From contig CAYRAM010000002.1 in the NCBI GenBank assembly GCA_964422295.1, forward strand, positions 1-64,000: 64,000 bases of DNA, read 5' to 3'. This document shows, piece by piece, positions 9,536-18,363 of the stretch; the first letter of the stretch is position 1; each line of letters starts with the position of its first letter. Both the position numbers and the translations under genes were made by a program. A model generated the notes under the pieces. The model was not told the origin of the DNA. It did no database searches and saw only the letters and a list, made by a program, of their open reading frames with translations. This DNA is from UBA12191 sp964422295 (GTDB lineage Bacteria; Planctomycetota; UBA8108; UBA1146).

Positions 9536-9913
9536 CGGTCTCCAAAGGTCGGGGTTGGATGAGGGGCACAGATCCCCTCCGGGTGATCGGTCGGGGGCTC
9601 TCGAATGGGCTTGCCCACCGTGGACACAGAAAACCGATCATCCACAGAGAAGGCTAAACAAAGTGGCCAAATAACGCAAGTTGGGAGAAAGGAAAGCCAA
9701 TTGGGAAGGAAATGAAGCCCTCCGGAAGGAATCTATTGCCGGAACATATCACCGAAATTCCCCGTCTCATTGGGAGGGGGCGCCCGTGAAACTGGTCGAC
9801 AGGACTGGTCAGGAGCATGGATTCAGCGAAGATAGGCCAGAGGCCTATCAATTCCAACAGAAGTATTGCCGCCCAACGTCAGGAGTTTTGCGACGCAGAC
9901 GGCAGTGGAAAGG
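9536..9913. other. Intergenic region between divergent genes
   Basis: Separates the minus-strand coiled-coil/actin unit from the plus-strand YdjY-like unit, so promoters for both must lie here. I could not identify convincing -35/-10 pairs and no reading frame in it has a good start signal. Confidence 0.5.
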
Positions 9914-10729
9914 ATGGAGGAGATGTCCGGTTGCATACTAATCATTCTTTCCAGTGCCATCTGTGGGCTTCCCATCGATGTCTTGCCGGGGACGGAAGCG
10001 CAGCCGGGAAGTACCGTTCAATTCGGGGCGGTCCGTTATGAAACGGCGACGAAAACGATCCACATGGATGGATATTTCAATATGTCCCAGGGATTCGTTG
10101 AGTATCTGGTAAACCTTCCCGGGGCCAAGTCCCACGAGTGTCTGATTGCTGTCGATTGTGATCCGATGCACTTGCATACCGCATTGCTGCTTCTTGAGCT
10201 GGGTGAAAGTCGCAGCCCGGAATCTGAGCGAGATTTGGGACCATTGACCGGAGGCGATCGTCTGGTCATCCATTTCCAGTTTCCGGTGAAAGACCGGGAG
10301 GGTCGGTGGTTTGTGCGCCGGATTCGAGCGGAAAATTGTCTGATCAATGCTCCCATGGAACGGGAGATGGCTCGGTGTGGTTTTGCCTATACTGGTTCAG
10401 GATTTATGGTTCTGGATCCACCGCCAGGGTCTCCTGAAGGGGCGGAACCGACCGAAGAATTCATGGCGAGAGTCACCGGAGAACTGATCTCAGTGAGCCA
10501 CAGACCTTGGGCAATCCTCGATAATCCGCTGGCATTACCCTATCCAGACGGCGATTATTTTGCTTATGGGAAAGTCCTTCCTTGGAGGAGGGATGGCGAG
10601 GAACCACCGACTGTCACGGTTTCGATCCGCAAGGCGAAACCGGGTGAGATCGATCCCTCGGCCAAGCGCATGGAATTGCCGAAACGACAGCCACAATTAC
10701 CTCCCGAGGTGGAAGAGAATCGTCGATGA
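9914..10729 (+). CDS. YdjY-domain-like secreted/lipid-anchored protein
   Basis: About 271 aa. The N-terminus (MEEMSGCILIILSSAICGLP) is hydrophobic with Cys residues, consistent with a signal or lipoprotein peptide. The body has a pattern common in planctomycete YdjY-domain proteins: conversion of a display-type start (VRYETATKTIHMDGYFN) to a core with SHECLIAVDCDPMHLHTALLLLEL, where E-x-L and HTALLLLG-like residues are the family hallmark, followed by VRRIRAENCLIN. No enzymatic role is established for the family. The open frame reaches 9866, but ATG 9914 after GTGGAAAGG fits better. The last 4 bp overlap the next gene (ATGA), indicating translational coupling. Confidence 0.6.
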   Translation: MEEMSGCILIILSSAICGLPIDVLPGTEAQPGSTVQFGAVRYETATKTIHMDGYFNMSQGFVEYLVNLPGAKSHECLIAVDCDPMHLHTALLLLELGESRSPESERDLGPLTGGDRLVIHFQFPVKDREGRWFVRRIRAENCLINAPMEREMARCGFAYTGSGFMVLDPPPGSPEGAEPTEEFMARVTGELISVSHRPWAILDNPLALPYPDGDYFAYGKVLPWRRDGEEPPTVTVSIRKAKPGEIDPSAKRMELPKRQPQLPPEVEENRR

Positions 10730-11958
10730 ATTTGAACCCCAAGATGAGCGTGACGAAGTCACGCAAAACGCCATCGAAAACCGTTTGGTTCTGTTGCGTC
10801 TGTTTTGCCACACTGCTGGTGCTGCCATATGCAGGAGGAGCACAAGGTTTCAAGGTGGACAAATCAGCCCTGAAGTCATCCATCGACCGTGGAGCAAATT
10901 GGCTCATCGATCATCAACGGTCCGACGGTTCATGGGGCTCGATGGCAGGTGACCCTGGAATCACCGGGATGGTCATCAAGTCTCTCGCAGACACTCCCCG
11001 AGCGTACCGTGAACAGGACGGACCCTTCATCTCTGCCGGTGTCAAATCGTTGCTTGCCCACCAACAGGAAGATGGTGGCGTATACATCCCGGGACAAGGC
11101 TTGATGAACTATAAGACCAGCATCGCCATTCTTGCACTGACCGCCCTCGACGGAGATCGCAAGGAATCTCTCTATCGCGATTCTGTTGCTAAAATGCGTG
11201 ACTATGTATCAGGCTTGCAGTGCGCTGAAAATTCCAGCCCCATTCCATTCAATCGCAAGACTCATACAGGATCCTATGGGGGGATCGGTTATGGCAGTGA
11301 CCGCAGGCCTGATTTGAGCAACACGCAATTGGCGATGGAAGCGCTCAAAGCTGCTGGCCTGGCTGAGGATTCAGATGTTTGGAAAAAGGCGACCGTCTTT
11401 ATTTCCCGCTGCCAAAATCGCAAAGCATCCAATGATGTTCTCGATGGGGTGAAGAAGTCGTCCAGTGAAGATGGTGGATTCTTTTACCATCCCGATGAAT
11501 CGAAGGCTGGAAAACAGACCGACGCCTCCGGGGCGGTGACCTTTTCTTCATACGGTTCGATGACCTATGCGGCAGTGAAGTCACTGATTTATGCAGGCCT
11601 GGAACCGGACGATCCACGTCTGAAGTCAGCGGTGGATTGGATCGGAAAGAACTGGACCGTGACCGAGAACCCCGGAATGGCCACCCCGGAGCAACCTGCC
11701 CGAGGGCAGACAGGTTACTATTATTACCTCGCGGTCATGGCTCGCACTTTGGAAGTCCTCGGTCAGAAAGAGTTGGTCGATGCCTCTGGTGAGTCTCATG
11801 ACTGGGCCCGTGAAATTGCTGCGACTCTTCTTGAAAGACAGCAGCAGGATGGGTCGTGGATCAATCCTGTCGATCGCTGGTGGGAAGGGGACCCTGTCCT
11901 CGCAACCGCCTACGCCTTGCAGGCACTGAATATCTGTTACGCCAACATGAAGGAATAG
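10726..11958 (+). CDS. Exported prenyltransferase/squalene-cyclase-repeat protein
   Basis: 410 aa with a signal peptide (WFCCVCFATLLVLPYAGGAQ). The rest is an alpha/alpha toroid of QW-type repeats: GANWLIDHQRSDGSWGS near residue 63, then HQQEDGGVYI, GSYGGIGYGSDRRPDLSNTQ, DGGFFYH and LLERQQQDGSWINPVDRWWE at the end. The fold is shared by squalene/hopene cyclases, but the catalytic DxDD is not evident and the protein is secreted, so cyclase activity is unlikely. Such exported proteins are abundant in planctomycetes with unknown role. The start overlaps the stop of the upstream YdjY-like gene. Confidence 0.75.
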   Translation: MNLNPKMSVTKSRKTPSKTVWFCCVCFATLLVLPYAGGAQGFKVDKSALKSSIDRGANWLIDHQRSDGSWGSMAGDPGITGMVIKSLADTPRAYREQDGPFISAGVKSLLAHQQEDGGVYIPGQGLMNYKTSIAILALTALDGDRKESLYRDSVAKMRDYVSGLQCAENSSPIPFNRKTHTGSYGGIGYGSDRRPDLSNTQLAMEALKAAGLAEDSDVWKKATVFISRCQNRKASNDVLDGVKKSSSEDGGFFYHPDESKAGKQTDASGAVTFSSYGSMTYAAVKSLIYAGLEPDDPRLKSAVDWIGKNWTVTENPGMATPEQPARGQTGYYYYLAVMARTLEVLGQKELVDASGESHDWAREIAATLLERQQQDGSWINPVDRWWEGDPVLATAYALQALNICYANMKE

Positions 11959-11962
11959 TGCT

Positions 11963-13138
11963 ATGCCAAGGATGAGAGCTTTTCGCGGCTTTGTTCCCAA
12001 CGTGGATAAGGTAGATCCAGGAAACGTCATCTGCCCTCCCTACGACGTGATCCCTGATTCTCTGCATGATCAACTCCTGAGTTATGCTCCGGAGAATGCG
12101 GTCAGATGGATTCTCGGGGATGTTCCTGGTGCTACTCCCGACGCAGAGATCTTTCGCGGGTGCGGCGAATCGATGCGATCTGCGGTCAGGGATGGAATGA
12201 TCGTTCCCGAGGAGAGACCGGCGATCTATCGCTACAGCATTCGCTATCGCAACAGGGATGGAGGGGATTCTCTCTTGCAGGGAGTGATCGCTGTTGTCGA
12301 AGCCCGCCCATGGGGCGAGGGGGTCGCCCGTCATGAGGAAATCCGCCCCCACACGGTCGCACGGTTGGTTGATCAGGCTCGTCTGACGACCATCGATACA
12401 GGAGTGGTACAACTCTCCTGTGAAGGCCTGGAAGATGTTCTCGCAAAGGTCGATGCGGGCCCAACCGCAGGGGATTTGGTCTTTGAGAGCGCAGACTTTC
12501 GAGGGGATGTTCACACTTTGCGCAGAATTGACGAACCCGCCCATCTTCAACGCATTGAGGCCGCTCTAGAACCCCTCCCATCGGCAGTGGCGGATGGTCA
12601 TCATCGTTACACTACCGCCATCGAATTATCGGGGGACGACCAATTGATCGGCGGTGGATACGTTCTTGCATTTATTGGTGACCTGTCCCAGGAAGGCCTG
12701 CACATTCATCCCACCCATAGAATTTGGAATTGGAACCCGGGGGATGGTCCTGCGTTGGAATCTGTGGCAAGCAGAATTGTGGAGGCCCTCGATGACGGAG
12801 AGGGAGAATCCTGGCAATTGGTTTCAAGTTGTGGAAAAGAATGGCAACTCAACACCCTTCCCGACCTGAGTCAGCCGACGCTGGCCCGAAGATTGGCGGA
12901 CGTGATTGCGGAGTTCAACGGTCTGGGTGCCCCATCGACACCCCATGTAGAAGATATTGCGAGAGAACAACTTTCTGGATGTGAGCACGGTATTCTCTGT
13001 CTTCTCCCACCGGTGGGGAAGGATGAATTTTGGAGTCGTACGCTTGCTCAGGAAGTATTCCCTCCCAAAACCACCTTTTTTGAACCGAAGATTTCCACCG
13101 GAATGGTGGTTCGTTACACCGATGAGGAGGACGTGTAA
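11963..13138 (+). CDS. DUF1015 family protein
   Basis: 391 aa cytoplasmic protein of the DUF1015 family. Hallmarks: N-terminal FRGFVPNVDKVDPGNVICPPYDV, RHEEIRPHTVARLVD in the middle, and the strongly conserved ADGHHRYTTAIEL near residue 210, which looks like an active-site loop. The family's chemistry is not something I can assign with confidence; DUF1015 genes are often found beside serine-biosynthesis-type aminotransferase or phosphoglycerate dehydrogenase genes, which matches the next gene here. Starts 4 bp after the upstream stop and ends overlapping the ATG of the aminotransferase (TAATG), so translation is coupled. Confidence 0.85.
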   Translation: MPRMRAFRGFVPNVDKVDPGNVICPPYDVIPDSLHDQLLSYAPENAVRWILGDVPGATPDAEIFRGCGESMRSAVRDGMIVPEERPAIYRYSIRYRNRDGGDSLLQGVIAVVEARPWGEGVARHEEIRPHTVARLVDQARLTTIDTGVVQLSCEGLEDVLAKVDAGPTAGDLVFESADFRGDVHTLRRIDEPAHLQRIEAALEPLPSAVADGHHRYTTAIELSGDDQLIGGGYVLAFIGDLSQEGLHIHPTHRIWNWNPGDGPALESVASRIVEALDDGEGESWQLVSSCGKEWQLNTLPDLSQPTLARRLADVIAEFNGLGAPSTPHVEDIAREQLSGCEHGILCLLPPVGKDEFWSRTLAQEVFPPKTTFFEPKISTGMVVRYTDEEDV

Positions 13139-14235
13139 TGGCAACTCAAGAAAATCCTGAGAACAGAGAGGTTCCGCGCCTCTTTATCCCTGGCCCCGTG
13201 GAAGTCGAGGACTCCATCATGCACGCCATGACTCGTCCGATGATCGGCCACAGGGCACCGGAGTTCTCTGCTCTTGGCGAAGAGGTACACACCAACTCGC
13301 AACGATTCTTCCGGACACAGGATCCGGTATTCGTTCTCACTTCCTCGGGAACCGGTGGGATGGAAACGGCTGCTCGCTGCGGTGTTCGCAACAACGTACT
13401 GTGCTTTGTCAATGGTGCCTTCAGTCAGCGATTTTTCAAGGTTTGCGAAAGCAATGGAAAGAATGCGACGCGGGTCGATGTCCCTTGGGGCGAAGCGGTC
13501 AAGCCGGAATTGGTCCGTGAAGAGTTGTCCCGTGGGAACTTTGATGCGGTGACTATTGTTCACAATGAGACGAGCACCGGCGTCATGAATCCATTGGCAG
13601 AAATCGCTGAAGTGGTGGCAGAATTTCCGGATGTGTTTTTGCTGGTTGATGCGATTACCAGTGCAGGTGCAGTTCCGATTCACTTCGACTCGCTCCCGCC
13701 CATCGATTACCTCGTCACCGGAAGTCAGAAGGCTTTGGCCCTGCCTCCCGGATTGGCCCTCCTGGCGGTTTCAGAGAGAGCGCTGGCCAGGGCTGAAAGC
13801 ATCGAAAACCGCGGCATGTACTTCGATGTCTTGGCGATGCACAAATCCTGGAAGAAGCACCAGACTCCCAGCACTCCGACCATCGCTTTGATGCAAGCGC
13901 TCAAAGATCGACTGCAGATGATCCTCCAGGATGAGGACGCTTGGTTTGGTGCTCATCAGGAAAAAGCGGAAAGAGTCAGAGCATGGGCTCGAGATTCCTT
14001 TCAATTGTTTGCCGAGCCAGGATATGAGTCTGTCTCATTGACTTGCATCGAAAACAACCAGGGGATCTCCATCGCAAACCTGAATGGATTTCTGCGTGAG
14101 CACGGCATGTTCCTCTCCAACGGGTACGGAGATCTGAAGGAGAAGACATTCCGGATAACTCATATGGGGGCCATCTCATTGGCAGACACCGAAGAGTTAT
14201 TGGGGCTGATCGACGACTATGTCGCCAAAAGTTGA
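13138..14235 (+). CDS. Class V aminotransferase (serine/alanine-glyoxylate type)
   Basis: PLP-dependent aminotransferase of fold type I class V, 365 aa. RLFIPGPVEV at the N-terminus, GTGGMETAAR binding the cofactor phosphate, VHNETSTGVMNP, LLVDAITSAGA with the pyridine-N Asp, and YLVTGSQKALALPPG carrying the Schiff-base lysine. These match the serine-pyruvate / alanine-glyoxylate / archaeal-type phosphoserine aminotransferase group; substrate cannot be fixed from sequence. Together with the translationally coupled DUF1015 gene it probably serves serine/glycine metabolism, with serA located elsewhere. Confidence 0.85.
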   Translation: MATQENPENREVPRLFIPGPVEVEDSIMHAMTRPMIGHRAPEFSALGEEVHTNSQRFFRTQDPVFVLTSSGTGGMETAARCGVRNNVLCFVNGAFSQRFFKVCESNGKNATRVDVPWGEAVKPELVREELSRGNFDAVTIVHNETSTGVMNPLAEIAEVVAEFPDVFLLVDAITSAGAVPIHFDSLPPIDYLVTGSQKALALPPGLALLAVSERALARAESIENRGMYFDVLAMHKSWKKHQTPSTPTIALMQALKDRLQMILQDEDAWFGAHQEKAERVRAWARDSFQLFAEPGYESVSLTCIENNQGISIANLNGFLREHGMFLSNGYGDLKEKTFRITHMGAISLADTEELLGLIDDYVAKS

Positions 14236-14273
14236 AACGAAGAGAGGCTTTCGCTGAATTCCTCCGGGTATCC

Positions 14274-14302
14274 TTGACCGACTGGTCAGGATTTCGTACT
14301 GT
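14274..14302 (+). promoter_or_regulatory. Sigma-70-type promoter for tRNA-fMet
   Basis: TTGACC and TACTGT separated by 17 bp, ending 23 bp before the tRNA 5' end. Spacing and position fit a housekeeping promoter. Confidence 0.65.
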
Positions 14303-14325
14303 CTCTCTCTTGCATTGAGAACTTT

Positions 14326-14401
14326 CGCGGGGTGGAGCAGTTGGCAGCTCGTCGGGCTCATAACCCGAAGGTCGCAGGTTCGAGTCCTGCCCCCGCTACC
14401 A
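14326..14401 (+). tRNA. Initiator tRNA-fMet (CAT)
   Basis: Complete cloverleaf with encoded CCA: acceptor CGCGGGG/CCCCGCT, D-stem GAGC/GCTC, anticodon stem TCGGG/CCCGA around loop CTCATAA, T-arm GCAGG-TTCGAGT-CCTGC. It is an initiator rather than elongator: three consecutive G:C pairs at the base of the anticodon stem, A11:U24, and an unpaired 1:72 position. The 1:72 mismatch is C:U rather than the usual C:A. A promoter precedes and a terminator follows, so it is a single-gene unit. Confidence 0.95.
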
Positions 14402-14411
14402 ATAAATCTGG

Positions 14412-14446
14412 CCCCCGATTCCTTTCCTTGGGAATCGGGGGTTTTT
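14412..14446 (+). terminator. Rho-independent terminator after tRNA-fMet
   Basis: CCCCCGATTCC-TTTCCTT-GGAATCGGGGG stem-loop followed by TTTTT, starting 11 bp after the tRNA CCA. Confidence 0.9.
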
Positions 14447-14884
14447 GCTGGTTGAATCTCCTCATGTCTCATGCCCCATGTCTCATGTCCTGGATTTCTG
14501 TTCACGGGTTTCTGTCGCTGGAATCCTGTAACTTCTCCTTTGCTCTGTGAAACAGCTTTGGCCCTCTACACAGCGGGGATGTGCAGGGTTGATTCGCTGA
14601 TGGGGCCAAATTTTGGGGGTTGAGAAGGAAACCTCGACGATTTTGGGGTGTTTGAGCAGAACATGGCCGGAATTCCGTCCACAGAATGGGCACTGGGCCG
14701 GTGCCTTTCATGACGGGGGTGATATGATGGGCGAAGGTGTGTCTACGCCAACTAATCCATGATTTGGTGGGTATCCGCAGGAGCCTGTGGGCTCGGGTGA
14801 TTTTCGATGAGGTTCTGATTGTTCAATGAGATTGACCCTGGGATGGGTCAGAACATGGATGGCATGCAGAGGAGTATTTTCATT
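14447..14884. other. Intergenic region upstream of secreted protein
   Basis: About 440 bp without a supportable gene. It contains a 7-bp tandem repeat near its start and must hold the promoter for the following secreted-protein gene; no clear promoter motif seen. Confidence 0.5.
14463..14490. repeat. Heptamer tandem repeat, four copies
   Basis: CATGTCT-CATGCCC-CATGTCT-CATGTCC: four CATGNCY heptamers in tandem (a 14-bp dimer repeated twice with one change). Intergenic. Confidence 0.85.
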
Positions 14885-17800
14885 ATGTACCAAGCAAACA
14901 GAATGCTGGTTTTCATCATCGCGATCTGTGTTGTGACAGGGATGGCTTCGCTCGCTACGGCGCAGCCTTGCGATCCGGGTCAAGGAGGAGTCGGGGGAAC
15001 AGGAACGGATGTCATCATCGGGGACCTGGTGGGAACCAGTAACTATGGTGCAGCAGGCAGTTTCCACGCATACAGTGTCGGAACCACATCCTGCAATATT
15101 GGAACTGAGCCACTGTTGTGGATCTCCAATACCAATGAACATCCGGTAATCGGTCAGAATCTGTACCGCCTTCACGACGGGAAATTTGAACAGATCGGTA
15201 TGAGTTGGTTGAAGCACGGCTTCCTGGCACTCACCGGAAATGTCTGCGGTTGCGGATGTATCAATCCCGGAACCGGATCCTTGCTCGGAGTCGGTTGCTC
15301 AGATCCGTACTCATCGGGACTGAATGGTCAACAAAGTGGTTTGGGTCCGCGTTCAGAAGTGTTCGATGTCGCCAATGGTCTCTTTCAGTACCCGATCGGT
15401 AATGCGGGACAGATCAGTGATGCGACATCCAAGCGCCTTCGCGTGGCGACCAACGACATCGATAACGGAGCATTCCCGGGTGCGGTCTTCATCGTGGAAG
15501 GGCAGTATGTCACTGTCGACGATACTGCCGCCGGCAACTCCCACAACAACTGCTCCTACAGAACTGTGACCTTCTCACAGACTGGAAACAGGAACATGTC
15601 CCTGACAGGAACCACCCAGCGTCAGCAGCCAGGGATTCAGGCGTGGCAGGATCTGGATCCGCAGGTGACCCTGACCGAAGTCTTTGATGCGGACAATGGG
15701 CTCGTGATCGTCGGCTACCGTGTCACCGAATTGGGAGCGGGTCAATTTGCCTACGAGTATGCCCTTTACAATATGGATTCGACTCGCAACGTACGCTCCT
15801 TCGAGTTTCCGCTTGCAGGTGGAGTGACCTTGACCAGCGTCGACTCCACCCACCCGCAGTACCACAGTGGCGAGCCTTACAGCAATCTGGCATGGACTGC
15901 GAATCAGGGAGCCGGGACGATGAGTTGGTTCACCGAAACCGAAGCGCAAAACGTCAATGCCCATGCCATCCGCTGGGGAACGATGCACAGCTTCCGCTTC
16001 GTTGCCAACGCACCGGCGACTCTGGTGACGGCAACACTGGGGCACTTCAGCGGTGGTGGCAGTTCCACTGTCGAGATTCTGGCCCCCAGTGGTGACTTCA
16101 CCTTGCCGGTAACAGGGCTGACCTGCCTCCAGAATGGAGAAACGGTCGACCTCGCATGGACCAACGGTGAGACCTACACCAGCATCGAGGTTTCGAGGGA
16201 TGGTACGGCGATTGCGACCCTTGGTGGAACCGCAACATCTTTCAACGACAACCTTGCGCTGCCGGGGCTGCATACCTACGGCATCAATGCGACGGCAGGG
16301 ACCACTCCCTCGGGAGTCGTGCCCTGTGACATCGATGTTGCACCGGCCCTGACCATCGCAGTTCCCAATGGAGATCCGATCCTCTTCAATCCCCTCGGTG
16401 GGGAAGCATATGCCGTGACGATTACTCCGCTGGCAGGTTCCGCAGTAGCTGCGGGAACCGAGTCATTGAGGGTCGAAACTGCTGCAGGTAGCCAGGCGTA
16501 TCCTCTCGTTTCCACCGGTGGACTGAACTACGAAATGGTCTTTCCGCCGATCCCCTGCGGGGAAACCTTTGGCTGGTATCTGATCGCCCAGAGTACCGGT
16601 GGCCAAACCGTGACCTACCCGGAAGATGCCAGTTCCTCTCCTGCCACGGGAGTCAGTGCATTTGGAATGACCGATGAGTTGACCGATTTTGAAGTCGCCA
16701 GCGGCTGGAGCGTCGGTCCACCGGCAACGGCAACCACCGGGATCTGGGAGCGCGGGGCACCAATTGGCACCGCAGCCCAACCGGGAGCGGACCACTCCCC
16801 GGTCGGCGACAACTGCTGGTTCACCGGACAGGGAAGTATTGGCGGTACCCTCGGAGAGAATGACGTCGACGGTGGCGAGACAACCCTCTACAGCCCGGTC
16901 ATGAATCTCTTGGGTGCAAGCAATCCTGTGATCAGTTATTGGCGCTGGTACTCGAACAACTCGGGAGCGAGTCCGGGAGCCGACATCATGACGATTCAAA
17001 TCTCCGATGACCTGGCCAACTGGACCAATGTTGAACTGATCGGTCCCACTGGCCCGGATACCACAGGTGGCTGGATACAGCACACCTTCACTGTGGCGGA
17101 TTTTGCTCTGTTGACCTCGACGGTTCAGATGCGCTTTATCGTTGGTGACCTCGGAGCAGGATCGATCATCGAGGCAGCCATAGACGACTTCGTTTTTGAA
17201 GATGTGGATTGTTCGGGTGTCGCAGATTGCAACGCCAATGGCATTCCTGATGCCGACGATATCGCCAATGGCACCAGTGAAGATTGCGATCTGGACAACA
17301 TTCCTGACGAGTGCAGCACCGCCAATGGCACCGTTCCCGATTGCGATGGCAATGGCATTCCCGATCTCTGCGATCTCGCTACAGGAGCAGCAGACTGTGA
17401 CACTGATGGGAATCTGGATGCCTGCGAGGTTGATACGGATGGGGATGGAACCATCGACGATTGCGACGACGACATCGATGGTGATGGAATCGTCAACTCC
17501 TGTGATGTGGATCAGACTGCAGGACCTGATTGTGATAACAACGGACAAATCGACAGTTGTGATCTTGCCGGTGGTGCGACGGATTGTGACTTCAATGGGC
17601 AACTGGATTCGTGTCAGATTACTGCCAACCCCGCACTCGACTGCAATCTGAATGGTGCTCTCGATGCTTGCGATCTCGCAGGTGGACTGGAGACCGATTG
17701 TGACGGCGATTCGACGCCGGACAGTTGCCAAATCTCCAGCAATCCTGCAGTGGACTGTGACAACAGCGGTACGCTGGACAGTTGTGAAATCGCTGGTGGG

Positions 17801-18178
17801 TCCGTGCCTGATTGCAACAGCAATGGAATCCCCGACAGTTGCGACATCGCCTCCGGGACCAGCACCGACAATGATGGCAATGGTGAGCCGGACGAGTGCA
17901 ATGTCCAGGAGTGGATCCGTGGGGATATCAATGCCGACGGTTCGATCGATATCAGCGATGCGGTTGGTACCTTGGATTACCTGTTCAGCAATGGTAATCC
18001 GCTCTGTGTTGCCACCATCGACATCAATGATGACGACGCTACCAATATCGCCGATACGGTGAGTCTGCTCTCATACATGTTTGCGGGAGGACCTCAACCG
18101 GCAGCACCCTTCCCCGGGTGTGGAGTGGATCCGAATGGCACCACCTTGAGTTGTAATTCGTACCCGCTGTGTCCGTAA
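14885..18178 (+). CDS. Large secreted dockerin protein with planctomycete 'HP-SW-KHG' domain
   Basis: About 1097 aa, exported (signal peptide MLVFIIAICVVTGMASLATAQ). Residues about 40-400 form a Cys-bearing domain (DVIIGDLVGTSNY, EPLLWISNTNEHPVIGQN, IGMSWLKHGF, CGCGCINPGTG, VGCSDPYSSG, GPRSEVF, QFAYEYALYNMD) shared with the secreted protein at 41630-44698. Then fibronectin-like and MAM/galactose-binding-like beta domains, a run of Asp/Asn-rich Cys repeats (DCxxNGIPDxCDIA) like thrombospondin type 3 Ca2+ repeats, and a C-terminal dockerin pair (RGDINADGSIDISDA, DINDDDATNIADT). The start at 14885 follows AGAGGAG by 10 nt; the frame is open to 14819. Probably a cell-surface or extracellular protein; function unknown. 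Confidence 0.85.
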   Translation: MYQANRMLVFIIAICVVTGMASLATAQPCDPGQGGVGGTGTDVIIGDLVGTSNYGAAGSFHAYSVGTTSCNIGTEPLLWISNTNEHPVIGQNLYRLHDGKFEQIGMSWLKHGFLALTGNVCGCGCINPGTGSLLGVGCSDPYSSGLNGQQSGLGPRSEVFDVANGLFQYPIGNAGQISDATSKRLRVATNDIDNGAFPGAVFIVEGQYVTVDDTAAGNSHNNCSYRTVTFSQTGNRNMSLTGTTQRQQPGIQAWQDLDPQVTLTEVFDADNGLVIVGYRVTELGAGQFAYEYALYNMDSTRNVRSFEFPLAGGVTLTSVDSTHPQYHSGEPYSNLAWTANQGAGTMSWFTETEAQNVNAHAIRWGTMHSFRFVANAPATLVTATLGHFSGGGSSTVEILAPSGDFTLPVTGLTCLQNGETVDLAWTNGETYTSIEVSRDGTAIATLGGTATSFNDNLALPGLHTYGINATAGTTPSGVVPCDIDVAPALTIAVPNGDPILFNPLGGEAYAVTITPLAGSAVAAGTESLRVETAAGSQAYPLVSTGGLNYEMVFPPIPCGETFGWYLIAQSTGGQTVTYPEDASSSPATGVSAFGMTDELTDFEVASGWSVGPPATATTGIWERGAPIGTAAQPGADHSPVGDNCWFTGQGSIGGTLGENDVDGGETTLYSPVMNLLGASNPVISYWRWYSNNSGASPGADIMTIQISDDLANWTNVELIGPTGPDTTGGWIQHTFTVADFALLTSTVQMRFIVGDLGAGSIIEAAIDDFVFEDVDCSGVADCNANGIPDADDIANGTSEDCDLDNIPDECSTANGTVPDCDGNGIPDLCDLATGAADCDTDGNLDACEVDTDGDGTIDDCDDDIDGDGIVNSCDVDQTAGPDCDNNGQIDSCDLAGGATDCDFNGQLDSCQITANPALDCNLNGALDACDLAGGLETDCDGDSTPDSCQISSNPAVDCDNSGTLDSCEIAGGSVPDCNSNGIPDSCDIASGTSTDNDGNGEPDECNVQEWIRGDINADGSIDISDAVGTLDYLFSNGNPLCVATIDINDDDATNIADTVSLLSYMFAGGPQPAAPFPGCGVDPNGTTLSCNSYPLCP

Positions 18179-18222
18179 AAGGGTTGGTTGGTTTGAACAG
18201 GAATGACATGAGATAGAAGCAA

Positions 18223-18262
18223 GAGGCTCCCGTGACCTTGAATGGACACGGGAGCCTTTTTT
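18223..18262 (+). terminator. Rho-independent terminator
   Basis: GGCTCCCGTG ... CACGGGAGCC stem with TTTTTT, 45 bp after the stop of the secreted-protein gene. Confidence 0.9.
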
Positions 18263-18363
18263 AATCGAGAAGGGACCGGAGATCCTGGCAACTCGCCATC
18301 ATCTCCAATGGAGGTCATATCGTTTATTTTCGCTTCGCATCTTTACTCAAGATTTTACTCACG

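Noticed and set aside
8435..9562. 375-codon plus-strand open frame
   Set aside because: Antisense to the coiled-coil gene; the Leu/Phe-rich translation is what antisense of Glu/Arg codons gives.
16463..17731. 422-codon open frame on the minus strand
   Set aside because: Antisense to the Asp/Asn/Cys repeat region of the secreted dockerin protein; low-complexity Ile/Val-rich translation is a shadow of the repeated GAT/TGC codons.
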